This document shows, one piece after another, positions 7,496 to 15,334 of a stretch of DNA of 64,000 bases. The first letter of the stretch is position 1. Every line of letters starts with the position of its first letter. The stretch comes from Geothermobacter hydrogeniphilus. GTDB lineage: Bacteria; Desulfobacterota; Desulfuromonadia; Desulfuromonadales; Geothermobacteraceae. Both the position numbers and the translations under genes were made by a program. Location of the stretch: positions 1-64,000 of the forward strand of contig NZ_PPFX01000005.1 of NCBI RefSeq assembly GCF_002898515.1, written 5' to 3'. Under the pieces are notes generated by a model. It had not been told where the DNA came from. It worked only from the letters and a program-made list of their open reading frames with translations, and did no database searches.

Positions 7496-8733
7496 TTCGT
7501 GGCGGGCCCTTCCAGGGTTCCATTTTCCACCTGCTCGCTGCGGTGGAGGGTGCGGAGGAAAAGGTTCTTCGAGATGGCCCCGAGATATTTGCCGTCATCA
7601 TCAAGAATCGCCAACGGCCAGGGATGGCTGGCGACTTGCGGTAGGATGTCCTGCATGTAGTCCCCGCTGAAGGCCGGTTTGGCCCCAGGTAGATAGGCGT
7701 TAGGGATGGTCTGATCGACCTCGGGCCGCTCGATTACCTCGCGCAGGGAATCGGTTGAGACAATACCTTTGAAGTGGCGCTCGCTGTCGACCACGTAACC
7801 ATAGTCGCGGTCATTCTTGATCAGTCGCTGGAGTGCTGCACGGGGGCTCTTGCCATCGGCAATGACAATAGTCACCTGGGAATCAAGTGCAATGTCTCCT
7901 GCGGTGAGAATGTTGGTCGGGTCGACACCGCGGAAGAAGGCACGCACGTAGTCATCGGCCGGGTTCTGAAGGATCTCTTCCGGAGTGCCGACCTGCACCA
8001 CACGCCCTCCCTCCATGATAGCTATCCTGTCCCCGATACGCATCGCCTCGTCGAGGTCGTGGGAAATAAAGACGATGGTCCTTTTCTGCCTGGCTTGCAG
8101 CCTGAGCAATTCGTCCTGCATCTCGGTGCGGATCAGTGGATCGAGGGCCGAAAAGGCCTCGTCCATCAGCAGTACCTCGGGGTCGGTCGCAAGTCCGCGT
8201 GCCAATCCGACCCGCTGCTGCATGCCGCCGGAAAGCTCGGCGGGCATGCTCTCTGCCCAGGCCTCAAGGCCAACCTGTTCCAGAGCTTTGAGCGCTCTCT
8301 CCTCGCGGGTTTTGCGATCGATCCCGTCCATTTCGAGTCCGAAAGCGGCATTCTGAAGCACGCTCATATGCGGCATCAACGCGAAGGACTGGAAAACCAT
8401 ACTCATCTTCTTGCGTCGCATTTGGACCAGTTGCCCACGGTTCATACTGGTGATCTCTTCGTTGTCAACGAAGACCTGGCCACTGGTCGGTTCTATCAGA
8501 CGGTTGAGCATGCGCACAATAGTGGATTTCCCCGAGCCGGAGAGGCCCATGATGACAAAGATTTCACCGGCGTAGATCTCAAAGCTGGCGTTCTGCACCC
8601 CGATGGTGGTCTCGGTCAACTCGAAAATTTCTTCCTTGCTCAGCCCCTGCTCCAGCAGCGTGCGGGCTTTTTTCGGTTGTGGGCCGAAAATTTTAAACAG
8701 GTTTTTGATAGCAATCTTAGGGGTCACATCCAT
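7492..8733 (-). CDS. proV: Glycine betaine/proline ABC transporter ATP-binding protein ProV
   Basis: This 413-residue ATPase energises betaine uptake. Visible motifs are Walker A (GLSGSGKST), Q-loop, signature LSGGMQQRVGLARGLA, Walker B (VLLMDEAFSALD) and the H-loop (FISHD). After about residue 280 come two CBS-type repeats (RDYGYVVDSERHFKGIVST and PLAILDDDGKYLGAISKN), which in osmotic transporters sense ionic strength. I start at the ATG at 8733 (MDVTPKIAIKN), as ProV homologues do; the frame is open to 8787 but that part has no family match. It is the first gene of proVWX. Candidate control elements lie at 8791-8843. Confidence 0.92.
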   Translation of the reverse strand: MDVTPKIAIKNLFKIFGPQPKKARTLLEQGLSKEEIFELTETTIGVQNASFEIYAGEIFVIMGLSGSGKSTIVRMLNRLIEPTSGQVFVDNEEITSMNRGQLVQMRRKKMSMVFQSFALMPHMSVLQNAAFGLEMDGIDRKTREERALKALEQVGLEAWAESMPAELSGGMQQRVGLARGLATDPEVLLMDEAFSALDPLIRTEMQDELLRLQARQKRTIVFISHDLDEAMRIGDRIAIMEGGRVVQVGTPEEILQNPADDYVRAFFRGVDPTNILTAGDIALDSQVTIVIADGKSPRAALQRLIKNDRDYGYVVDSERHFKGIVSTDSLREVIERPEVDQTIPNAYLPGAKPAFSGDYMQDILPQVASHPWPLAILDDDGKYLGAISKNLFLRTLHRSEQVENGTLEGPATK

Positions 8734-8790
8734 CTTATTATTTTCCCAAGGGATATTGGCATTCACTGAGACTGTTAGAGCCGCCAACGC

Positions 8791-8843
8791 TAGTGGACTA
8801 GGCTAACCCAAATCATATTTGAGGTCAAATCATTCGTCCACTA
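8791..8843. promoter_or_regulatory. Inverted repeat and direct repeat upstream of proV
   Basis: TAGTGGAC at 8791-8798 and its complement GTCCACTA at 8836-8843 bracket an AT-rich stretch. Within that stretch, CAAATCAT occurs twice as a direct repeat. The position, 58-110 bases before the proV start, fits an osmotically controlled promoter/operator. No clear -35/-10 pair can be chosen. Confidence 0.4.
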
Positions 8844-8865
8844 ATCAATAGATGGTGGTATCTGA

Positions 8866-9147
8866 ATCAGAGTTTCAACAGAGAATCAGGCCCGTGGTGA
8901 ATCACCCAAGAACCACGAGGCCCGCGCTCGAATGTATGCTGAGCTCAAGGGCTGGGAGATTGTCGAGAAGTGTGATCTTTCTGAGGTTTCCGGCAAGTCG
9001 GTCTCCGACCACCCCGAAGCCCAGAGGATGTTTGCCGATGTCAAGTCAGGGAAGGTCCAGGGGCTGGTATTCTTCCGGCTTGCCAGCAACACTCGCGAGC
9101 TTCTGGATTTCTCCGAGTTCTTTCAGGAGCTCGGAGCTGGCATGATC
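8866..9147 (+). pseudogene. Remnant of a serine recombinase (resolvase/invertase family)
   Basis: The frame opens just after a TGA and reads IRVSTENQARGESPKNHEA, the usual start of a large-type serine recombinase but without the start codon and catalytic strand before RVST. It continues through GWEIVEKCDLSEVSGKSV and SGKVQGLVFFRLASNTRELL. It lacks a few residues around the R-L-A-R-N-T-R-E motif. Similarity stops near 9147, so the rest of the catalytic domain and all the DNA-binding part are gone. It is a broken mobile-element gene at the edge of the osmoadaptation block. Confidence 0.72.
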
Positions 9148-9297
9148 AGCCCTGGGGAAGTCCTTGGCACCTTCTCCCCAACTTTATTGGGAAAATCCAT
9201 ATCAACCGAAGGGTCGTCTTGCACGGATCCCGTCACTTTTTCAACTAGCCAGGATATTGTTTGGAGTGAGGATTAATCGGCGCCTGATTTCCCAGGG

Positions 9298-9516
9298 TCA
9301 ACCCATTGATCCACTTATATCAGGCCAGTCTGGAGACTGGTTCCTACAAATGGGGTTGTAGCCAAGAAAGTCTATGATCTTTGGGTAATACTGCCTGGTA
9401 ATCACCCTGCCATGCTCCCAGTTCCAGATAGTCGAGACGCTGCCCCCCAGCCTGGCAGCTACTTCCTACTGCTGCAGGCCCAGCTCAATCTGTCTGCGGC
9501 GCAGGTATTCCCCCAT
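9298..9516 (-). pseudogene. XRE-type helix-turn-helix gene with internal stop
   Basis: The minus strand reads MGEYLRRRQIELGLQQ, then TAG at 9466-9468, then EVAARLGGSVSTIWNWEHGR and YYPKIIDFLGYNP to a TGA at 9298. This is the classic XRE/Cro helix-turn-helix module with its W-N-W-E-x-G-R signature. Small proteins of this type often accompany serine recombinases. One nonsense codon at codon 17 breaks it. With about 72 codons it would be short but complete otherwise. It is convergent with the recombinase remnant. Confidence 0.7.
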
Positions 9517-9649
9517 GGTTCAGGAGTCTTGTTTTCGGCTCGGGTGACAGAGGGAGTCTCAGTTCGGTGGCGATGAAAAAACTCCGGTGAGTCGAGTGGA
9601 AATTATTGGTAAAGGGGTCCACATTCCTGTCCATGCGGCTTCCTCGGCG

Positions 9650-9669
9650 CCCCCCCCCCTGCCCCCCCC
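9650..9669. repeat. Two poly-C homopolymer tracts
   Basis: A run of ten C (9650-9659) and a run of eight C (9662-9669) are separated by TG, in non-coding DNA between the XRE remnant and htpG. Such tracts are prone to slippage and to sequencing error. No open gene depends on them here. Confidence 0.8.
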
Positions 9670-9713
9670 GCGCACCTGCACTCCGCTGATAACCCAGCGC
9701 GACCGCAACCGCA

Positions 9714-9744
9714 GAAGGCCGACGGTTTATACCGCCGGCCTTCC
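9714..9744 (-). terminator. Hairpin after htpG
   Basis: GAAGGCCGACGGT pairs with ACCGCCGGCCTTC (one mismatch) around a TTAT loop, 38 bases past the htpG stop. There is no T-run on the minus side, so termination strength is uncertain, but position and stem fit. Confidence 0.55.
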
Positions 9745-9781
9745 GGATATCATCACACAGATTGCCCTCTTCTGCGCAGAT

Positions 9782-11626
9782 TCAGCCCTTCTCCCCCGTC
9801 AACTCCAAAATCCTGCTGCTGCGCTCCAGGAACGCCTCCATGCGGTCCTTGTCAAAGCTGCGCTGCGACAGGCAGGCGAGATCGTAGACCTGCCGTGCCA
9901 GCAGTTCGGCGGTTTCCTGATCTCCGGCTTCCTGCAGGCTGCGGATATTCTTCGCTACCGGGCTGGCGGCGTTGACCAGCAGGGTGTGTTCGGCAAACAG
10001 GTCGGGTTCGGCATCGCCAAGGGCGCGCGTCATCTCCTTGAAACGGCGGGTCTGCTCGTTGAGCAGCACCACCCCCGGCACCGCGGCATCGCGCAGAGCT
10101 TCGACCCGCACCTTGAGGCCCTTGACATCGAGGACTTTACCGAAGAACTCCTGCAGCGCCTCGCTGAGGGTCTTCTGATCCTTGCCGCTGGCGATCTCCG
10201 ATCCCGCCTCCGTATCCAGCAGGCCGTCGGCGATATCGGCATCGATGCGCTCGAACTTGACCTCGGAGTTCTTCATTTCCAGAAACTGGATGAAGTGGCT
10301 GTCGATCATCGCCTCCAGTTTGAGAACCTCGAAGCCCTGGTCGGCGAACAGCTTCAGGTACGGCGCCTGAGCCGCCTCGTCGCTGGTGTAGAAGACCTTT
10401 CCCTCGTGCTTCTCTTTGGCGCGCTCCAGGTAGGCGTCGAGGGTGGTGTATTTTTCCTCGCCGGTGGTGCGGAAGACCACCTTGTCAGCGAGTTTCTTGT
10501 AGAACTTTTCATCCTTCATCATGCCGAACTTGACGAAGGTATGGATATCCTCCCAGATCGGCCCGAAGCTCTCCAGGTTCTTGGCCAGTTCGACGATCTT
10601 GCCGGCCACCCGCCCGGCGAGAACCTCCTGGATTTTGCGCACCTGCGGCTCGTTCTGCAGGTAGCTGCGCGAGACGTTGAGCGGCAGGTCGGGAGCGTCG
10701 AGGCAGCCCTGCAGGGGAGTCAGGAACTCGGGGATCAGTTCCCGGCAGTCGTCAGAGACGAACACCTGGTTGCAGAACAGCTTGATGTGGCTGGCGGTGA
10801 CATCGAACTCATTGGTCAGCCGCGGGAAGTAGACGATCCCCTTGAGATTGAAAGGGAAGTCGATGTTGAGATGGATCCAGAACAGCGGATCCTCGGCCAG
10901 CGGGTAGAGCTTGCGGTAGAATTCGAGATACTGCTCGTCGCTGACCTCGCTCGGGGTGTGGCTCCAGAGCGGCTCGCAGTCGTTGACCGTCTCCCCGGCC
11001 AGACGAATCGGCAGCGGCAGGAAGTTGCAGTAGCGCTTGAGGACTTCACGCAGGCGCGCCGGTTCGAGGAACTCCTTCGCGTCGTCGGACAGATGGAGGA
11101 TGATGTCAGTGCCTCGCTCTGCCTTGGGGAAGGGACGCAGTTCGTAGCTGGTCGAGCCGTCGCAGCTCCAGTGAACCCCTTCGGCACCTTCGGCGTAGGA
11201 GAGCGAGCGGATCTCCACCTTGTCGGCGACCATGAAGGCCGAATAGAAGCCGAGTCCAAAATGGCCGATGATCTGTTTCTTGTCTTCCAGGTCCTTGAAG
11301 CGGGAAACGAACTCTTCCGCCGACGAAAAAGCGATCTGATTGATGTACTTGCGAACCTCGTCGGCCGTCATGCCGATACCGTTGTCCCGAACGGTCAGGG
11401 TGCCGGCATCTTTGTCCACCTCGATATCGACACCGTACTCGTCACTGAGCTGCAGCCCCTCGACGAGATTGACATGCTGCAGTTTGTGAATGGCGTCAAC
11501 CGCGTTGGACACCAGTTCCCGCAGGAAGATCTCGTGCTCGCTGTAAAGCCATTTCTTGATGATGGGAAAAATATTCTCGGTATGGATGGAGATTTTGCCC
11601 TGTTCAACTTTCGCCTTCTTCGTCAT
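9782..11626 (-). CDS. htpG: Molecular chaperone HtpG (Hsp90)
   Basis: This 614-residue cytoplasmic Hsp90 chaperone acts in ATP-driven remodelling of client proteins. The N-terminal ATPase domain (GHKL) shows ELVSNAVDAIHKL, DNGIGMT and the lid/GHFGLGFYSAFM motif by residue 130. The middle domain includes the NVSRSYLQNE loop with the catalytic arginine region. The C-terminal dimerisation domain follows. The ATG at 11626 has AGGAGG upstream; an upstream in-frame extension has no homology. Repeated ATGTCCAATCT elements and a strong hairpin lie upstream, between it and the ferritin-like gene. Confidence 0.96.
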   Translation of the reverse strand: MTKKAKVEQGKISIHTENIFPIIKKWLYSEHEIFLRELVSNAVDAIHKLQHVNLVEGLQLSDEYGVDIEVDKDAGTLTVRDNGIGMTADEVRKYINQIAFSSAEEFVSRFKDLEDKKQIIGHFGLGFYSAFMVADKVEIRSLSYAEGAEGVHWSCDGSTSYELRPFPKAERGTDIILHLSDDAKEFLEPARLREVLKRYCNFLPLPIRLAGETVNDCEPLWSHTPSEVSDEQYLEFYRKLYPLAEDPLFWIHLNIDFPFNLKGIVYFPRLTNEFDVTASHIKLFCNQVFVSDDCRELIPEFLTPLQGCLDAPDLPLNVSRSYLQNEPQVRKIQEVLAGRVAGKIVELAKNLESFGPIWEDIHTFVKFGMMKDEKFYKKLADKVVFRTTGEEKYTTLDAYLERAKEKHEGKVFYTSDEAAQAPYLKLFADQGFEVLKLEAMIDSHFIQFLEMKNSEVKFERIDADIADGLLDTEAGSEIASGKDQKTLSEALQEFFGKVLDVKGLKVRVEALRDAAVPGVVLLNEQTRRFKEMTRALGDAEPDLFAEHTLLVNAASPVAKNIRSLQEAGDQETAELLARQVYDLACLSQRSFDKDRMEAFLERSSRILELTGEKG

Positions 11627-11700
11627 AAAAAACCTCCTGACAGCCGGTGCAACCGCCACCGGGGATGTCCAATCTGCTCAATGTCCAATCTTTAAAATCC

Positions 11701-11732
11701 AAGGCCTGGCGAACATCGACCCGCCAGGCCTT
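11701..11732. other. Strong 11-bp hairpin upstream of htpG
   Basis: AAGGCCTGGCG (11701-11711) and CGCCAGGCCTT (11722-11732) are perfect complements around a 10-base loop. No T-tract follows on either strand, so it is not a convincing terminator. Just beside it, ATGTCCAATCT is repeated at 11665-11675 and 11681-11691. Confidence 0.6.
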
Positions 11733-11783
11733 CCCGGAACAGAAACTAATAACCCTCTCAACGGATGTCAAGGGGCCGGCAGA

Positions 11784-11899
11784 CTGAGCAAAAACGTCCA
11801 TCTGCTGCATTGTCCTTCCCCCGCGTCAACGACGTACCTTCCGGTACGCCTTATTCCGCGGGGGGTACGGACGCCTGTCACCTGGACATTTTTGCTCAG
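11784..11899. repeat. Nested palindromic element (REP/MITE-like)
   Basis: Outer arms of 17 bases, CTGAGCAAAAACGTCCA (11784-11800) and its complement at 11883-11899, differ at one position. Inside lie CCCCCGCG (11818-11825) with CGCGGGGG (11857-11864), and inside that GTACC-TTCC-GGTAC (11834-11847). The whole could fold as one branched hairpin of 116 bases. No coding sequence is present. I recall similar GCAAAAACGTCCA-type palindromes between genes in related deltaproteobacteria, which suggests a dispersed repeat family, but other copies were not seen in this window. Confidence 0.7.
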
Positions 11900-11948
11900 C
11901 CTGGGGAACCTGACGTTTCAACACCCTGCCTGGAACAATCGTGGTCTC

Positions 11949-12422
11949 TCAGTTTTCACTCAAAAAATAGGTCTCGTAGAGATCTTCAAGTTTCTGCAGA
12001 TGCCGACTTTCATCGTTGCCGATCTTCTCGAACATCTCGGCCATCGGCGCGCCGGCACAACCGCGGGCCATGCGCTGGTAGAAATCGACGGCGTTCTTTT
12101 CCAGGTGAATCGCGTAGGCAAGAGCCTCACGTACTCCGGAATCGGGAGACAGCTCCCTGCGGGTCAGAACATAGTCGAGATTCATGGTCGGAACCGGTCT
12201 CTGCAGCTGGTGTTCTTCGCCGACAAAACCCTCGATCAGGGCTTTTTCCAGGGCGTACTTGTGATCCAGTTCGTCCAGTGCCATTTCCTTGAGGATATCC
12301 CTGGCGTTGGCATCCCGGACAATCCTCAGTCCGCGCAGGTAGTGGCGATAACCTTCATTCTCCATCTCGATGGCCATCTCAAGGGCCGCTTCAAACGTGT
12401 GACAAGCCTGGGCTGTACTCAT
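11949..12422 (-). CDS. Ferritin-like / rubrerythrin-type diiron protein
   Basis: This 157-residue protein belongs to the ferritin-like four-helix bundle group. Two paired iron-ligand helices are visible: AIEMENEGYRHYLRG with MALDELDHKYALEKA, then HLEKNAVDFYQRMA with IGNDESRHLQKLEDLY. Each second helix supplies an E-x-x-H pair. The rubredoxin domain of true rubrerythrin is absent. It probably oxidises iron or reduces peroxide in an anaerobe's oxygen defence. I start at the ATG at 12422; the upstream extension in the same frame overlaps the next gene out of frame and is not real. It lies 16 bases after the 54-residue gene. Confidence 0.8.
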   Translation of the reverse strand: MSTAQACHTFEAALEMAIEMENEGYRHYLRGLRIVRDANARDILKEMALDELDHKYALEKALIEGFVGEEHQLQRPVPTMNLDYVLTRRELSPDSGVREALAYAIHLEKNAVDFYQRMARGCAGAPMAEMFEKIGNDESRHLQKLEDLYETYFLSEN

Positions 12423-12438
12423 CAATCCACCCTTCCCG

Positions 12439-12603
12439 TCAATATATGACGATGTAATCATGCTGCTGGGCGATTTTGGAAATCTCCAGCACATCCTGGA
12501 TATGATACTCGCGGCCGTCCAGAGTGAACAGGTAGCCGCCTTCCGGAAGCTCTTCGGCCAGTTCCAGCAACGCTTCAAAGCTCGCGGTTTTGATGGTCTG
12601 CAT
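12439..12603 (-). CDS. Small conserved-looking protein of unknown function
   Basis: The reading frame gives 54 residues, starting MQTIKTASFEALLELAEELP and ending with HDYIVIY. GGGAGG precedes the ATG at 12603. No family is recognised. It has no signal peptide or membrane helix, is acidic, and has a likely alpha-beta layout. It is immediately upstream of the ferritin-like gene on the same strand and probably co-transcribed with it. Confidence 0.6.
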   Translation of the reverse strand: MQTIKTASFEALLELAEELPEGGYLFTLDGREYHIQDVLEISKIAQQHDYIVIY

Positions 12604-12634
12604 AAAAGGACTGCCTCCCGTTGAAAGTTTATCA

Positions 12635-12651
12635 TAAACCTGAATCGGTGA
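12635..12651. repeat. Copy of the AACCTGAATCGGTGA motif
   Basis: TAAACCTGAATCGGTGA matches one end of the inverted-repeat element at 39711-39879 (15 identical bases). It lies in the 89-base gap between the 54-residue gene and the YjbQ-family gene. No partner arm was found nearby, so it may be a solitary end. Confidence 0.4.
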
Positions 12652-12692
12652 ACTCTTCAGCAACCGGTTTGAAAACGGAATCGAGCGCGGGC

Positions 12693-13112
12693 TTATTCGC
12701 CGATGATCTTGACCAGCACCCGTTTTCGCCGTCTGCCGTCAAATTCACCGTAAAAAATCTGTTCCCATGGGCCGAAATCCAGCCGCCCCGCCGTGACCGC
12801 GACCACCACCTCGCGCCCCATCACCGTCCTCTTCAGGTGAGCGTCGCCGTTATCTTCACCGGTCAGGTTGTGCCGGTAGCGTTCCAAAGGCTGGTGAGGA
12901 GCGATCTCCTCCAGCCAGCGCTCGAAATCGGCGTGCAGACCCGACTCGTCGTCGTTGATGAAAACCGATGCGGTAATATGCATGGCGTTCACCAGGCAGA
13001 GGCCCTCGGCAATACCGCTGTCAGCCAGACAGTTCTCGATATCGGCAGTGATGTTGACGAATCCGCGGCGAGCCGGGATTTGAAACCACAACTCCTTGCG
13101 ATATGATTTCAT
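12693..13112 (-). CDS. YjbQ family protein (UPF0047)
   Basis: At 139 residues this is normal length for the YjbQ/UPF0047 family, some members of which have thiamine-phosphate synthase-like activity. Conserved segments are [54 protein letters not shown] and the closing KIIG. The histidine and acidic residues in these stretches form the presumed metal site. It may be cotranscribed with the two genes after it. It is divergent from the bax-like gene, with 187 bases between. Confidence 0.88.
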   Translation of the reverse strand: MKSYRKELWFQIPARRGFVNITADIENCLADSGIAEGLCLVNAMHITASVFINDDESGLHADFERWLEEIAPHQPLERYRHNLTGEDNGDAHLKRTVMGREVVVAVTAGRLDFGPWEQIFYGEFDGRRRKRVLVKIIGE

Positions 13113-13299
13113 GATGAGCCTCCTTGGATAGCTTTATCAGCGGCAAGTCGCGATCCGGGGTTGCCTGCAGACCCCAGCAATGATATAAGATGCGCTTTTG
13201 GATACAGAAAACGATTAATAAATATTCAGTTTATCCACGCATGTGAACCTGGCGCCTGCGAAAAAAGATGTCGCCCGCACAGGATAACATTTTGGAATC

Positions 13300-14259
13300 A
13301 TGAAGAAAACCTTCAGTTTGACACTGATTTTCCTGCTGGTTGTCCCGGTCCTGCTCAACGGCGGTTGCCGTGACATCGAAGCTTCGGCCGACTTGTCGAC
13401 CCTCATCCCCCCCAAGGAATTAAGCCCGGCAACCGTTGACGAGCTGGCTGCCGCCTTCGAATCCTACGGCTATGGCTGGGACCGTCTCGAACACGGGGTC
13501 CCGCCATTAATCCTGACCCGAATGCCGTCGGACATGGACCGGATAACGGATGTCCGCAGCAGGAAAAAACTCTTTTTCCTCGCCCTGCTGCCGATGGCGC
13601 TGATGCTCAACGAAGAGATCGACCAGCAGCGCCAGGAACTGATTCACATCCTCGCCCGCATCGAGGACCGGCAGCCTCTCAGCTCGGGACAATTGGCCGA
13701 CCTGGAGGAGTTGCGGCGTTACTACAAGGTCAGGCGGAACCCGCTGACCAGTGCCGTCGCCCGCCGGGAACTGCTGCGCCGTGTCGCGGCCGTCCCCCCC
13801 AGCCTGCTGCTGGCGCAGGCGGCCAACGAATCGGGCTTCGGAACCTCTCGCTTCGCCCGTGACGCCAACAACCTTTTCGGCGAATGGACCTTCACCCCAG
13901 GAACCGGGCTGGTGCCGGCGGGGCGCCCTGAAGGAGCCAGTTACGAAGTTCGGGTTTTCCCCTCCATCTACGAGTCGCTGCGCTCCTACCTGCGCAACAT
14001 CAATACTCACTGGGCCTACCGACCGTTGCGCGCGCTGCGGGCGGAGCTGCTGGAACAGGGACAACAGGTTTCGGGGACAGCGCTGGCCGCCGGCCTGGAA
14101 CTCTACTCGGCCCGCCGCGGTGCCTATGTCGACGAAATCCGTACCATTATCCGCCACAACCAGTTGCAGCAGCTGGCCCGGGCAACCCTCCGCACCCCCC
14201 TGCCGATCCAGCGTTACCGTCGCCCCGGCGGCCCCGTTTACCAGATTGCCGCTCAATAG
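13300..14259 (+). CDS. Bax-like glucosaminidase-domain protein (cell-wall hydrolase)
   Basis: This 319-residue exported protein has an N-terminal signal sequence (LTLIFLLVVPVLLNGGC), whose cysteine could be a lipoprotein anchor although the lipobox is not ideal. The C-terminal half has the Bax/GH73 glucosaminidase pattern: VPPSLLLAQAANESGFGTSR with its catalytic glutamate, NNLFGEWTF, and YESLRSYLRNINTH. It probably cuts peptidoglycan. The 3-prime end overlaps the convergent deacetylase gene by 7 bases. Confidence 0.87.
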   Translation: MKKTFSLTLIFLLVVPVLLNGGCRDIEASADLSTLIPPKELSPATVDELAAAFESYGYGWDRLEHGVPPLILTRMPSDMDRITDVRSRKKLFFLALLPMALMLNEEIDQQRQELIHILARIEDRQPLSSGQLADLEELRRYYKVRRNPLTSAVARRELLRRVAAVPPSLLLAQAANESGFGTSRFARDANNLFGEWTFTPGTGLVPAGRPEGASYEVRVFPSIYESLRSYLRNINTHWAYRPLRALRAELLEQGQQVSGTALAAGLELYSARRGAYVDEIRTIIRHNQLQQLARATLRTPLPIQRYRRPGGPVYQIAAQ

Positions 14260-15314
14260 CCACCCTCCGGCACTGAAGGCCGAATCCACAAATAGCTGAA
14301 CCAGGCCCAGCCGCCTTTTTTCAACGGCGCCGTCAGGGTGTACTTGCTGCGCCGCCCGGCAAGCGGCAGGCGGGCCTTTACCCGGAAACGGTCCTGAGTC
14401 CCGGGCACAGCCTGAATTTCTGCCGGAGGCTGCCCGGGAACATAGCACTGCATACGACGCGGATCGACCAGGTCTCCTGCCAGGCGGAATTCAAGCAGCG
14501 GCGGATTGTTCCCCTCGTCAAGCAGCGGGCCGGACGGCGAGAGGACCTCCACCGGCAACGGAAACATCCGCAGTTTCTGTCGAAACTGGCGCGGTGACGC
14601 GTAGGGCCCGCCCATGGGGAAGCGAGGCAGGGAGAACAGGTCGGTCCCGGCCGAAACCACACCGGACTGCTGAGCGACGGCAGCCGTGAATCCCGCCTGC
14701 CGCACAAGATCCTCAACCACGGGAGAATACTCGCCGTAGGGATAGGCGAAAATCCTCGGCCTCTTCTCCAGGTGAGTCGAAAAGGCCGCTGAGGCCCGCG
14801 CCAGGTCATCCTTGAGCCGCTGTCGCCAGGCCTGCTCCGATTCACCCGGACGATGGTCGATCATGTGCAGGTGAGAGGCGGTGTGGTGGCCGATCACCAC
14901 CCCTTCCCGCTCCAGCGCCCGCAGATCCTTCCAGGAAAGATAATTCCGCCCCCCCACCGCGTCGGTATTGACAAACAAGGTGACCGGAAAATCATAGCGG
15001 CGCAGCAACGGCATGGCGCCGGTCAGAAAACTTCGATAGCCGTCATCCACGGTCAGAACGGCGCAATGTTCAGGCAGTTCCCGTCCGTCCCGGAGACGTC
15101 CGACCACTTCGGACAAGGGCAGAACCGGGACTTTCTCCCGCTGCAGGATTTCAAGCTGGGCGGCAAAATCCTCAAGGGATATGTTGGTTGCGGGGTAACG
15201 CGATTCACCGAAACGGTGATAGATGAAGATATTGGCCCGGCCCGCGTCGGCGCAAGGCGGAGCAACACCCTGGAAACAGGCCAGGATCAGGAGCAGAAAA
15301 AGAAAGGCTTTCAT
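14253..15314 (-). CDS. Polysaccharide deacetylase family protein
   Basis: This 353-residue exported carbohydrate esterase (CE4/NodB type) has a signal peptide at residues 1-24. The catalytic and metal motifs are LTVDDGYRS (motif 1, two aspartates), HTASHLHM (motif 2, two histidines) and FAYPYGEYSP (motif 3). About 120 C-terminal residues form an extra beta-rich region of unknown role. The likely substrate is a cell-surface or extracellular N-acetylated polysaccharide. It is 20 bases downstream of the RelA/SpoT-like gene on the same strand, so probably one transcript. Confidence 0.9.
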   Translation of the reverse strand: MKAFLFLLLILACFQGVAPPCADAGRANIFIYHRFGESRYPATNISLEDFAAQLEILQREKVPVLPLSEVVGRLRDGRELPEHCAVLTVDDGYRSFLTGAMPLLRRYDFPVTLFVNTDAVGGRNYLSWKDLRALEREGVVIGHHTASHLHMIDHRPGESEQAWRQRLKDDLARASAAFSTHLEKRPRIFAYPYGEYSPVVEDLVRQAGFTAAVAQQSGVVSAGTDLFSLPRFPMGGPYASPRQFRQKLRMFPLPVEVLSPSGPLLDEGNNPPLLEFRLAGDLVDPRRMQCYVPGQPPAEIQAVPGTQDRFRVKARLPLAGRRSKYTLTAPLKKGGWAWFSYLWIRPSVPEGGY

Positions 15315-15334
15315 GGATGGAAGGCCCGTCGGTG

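Noticed and set aside
9164-9361. A 65-codon plus-strand frame in the mobile remnant
   Set aside because: It overlaps the XRE remnant on the other strand and shows no protein similarity.
9587-11695. A 702-codon plus-strand frame opposite htpG
   Set aside because: It is the antisense shadow of htpG; the minus-strand protein is unmistakably Hsp90.
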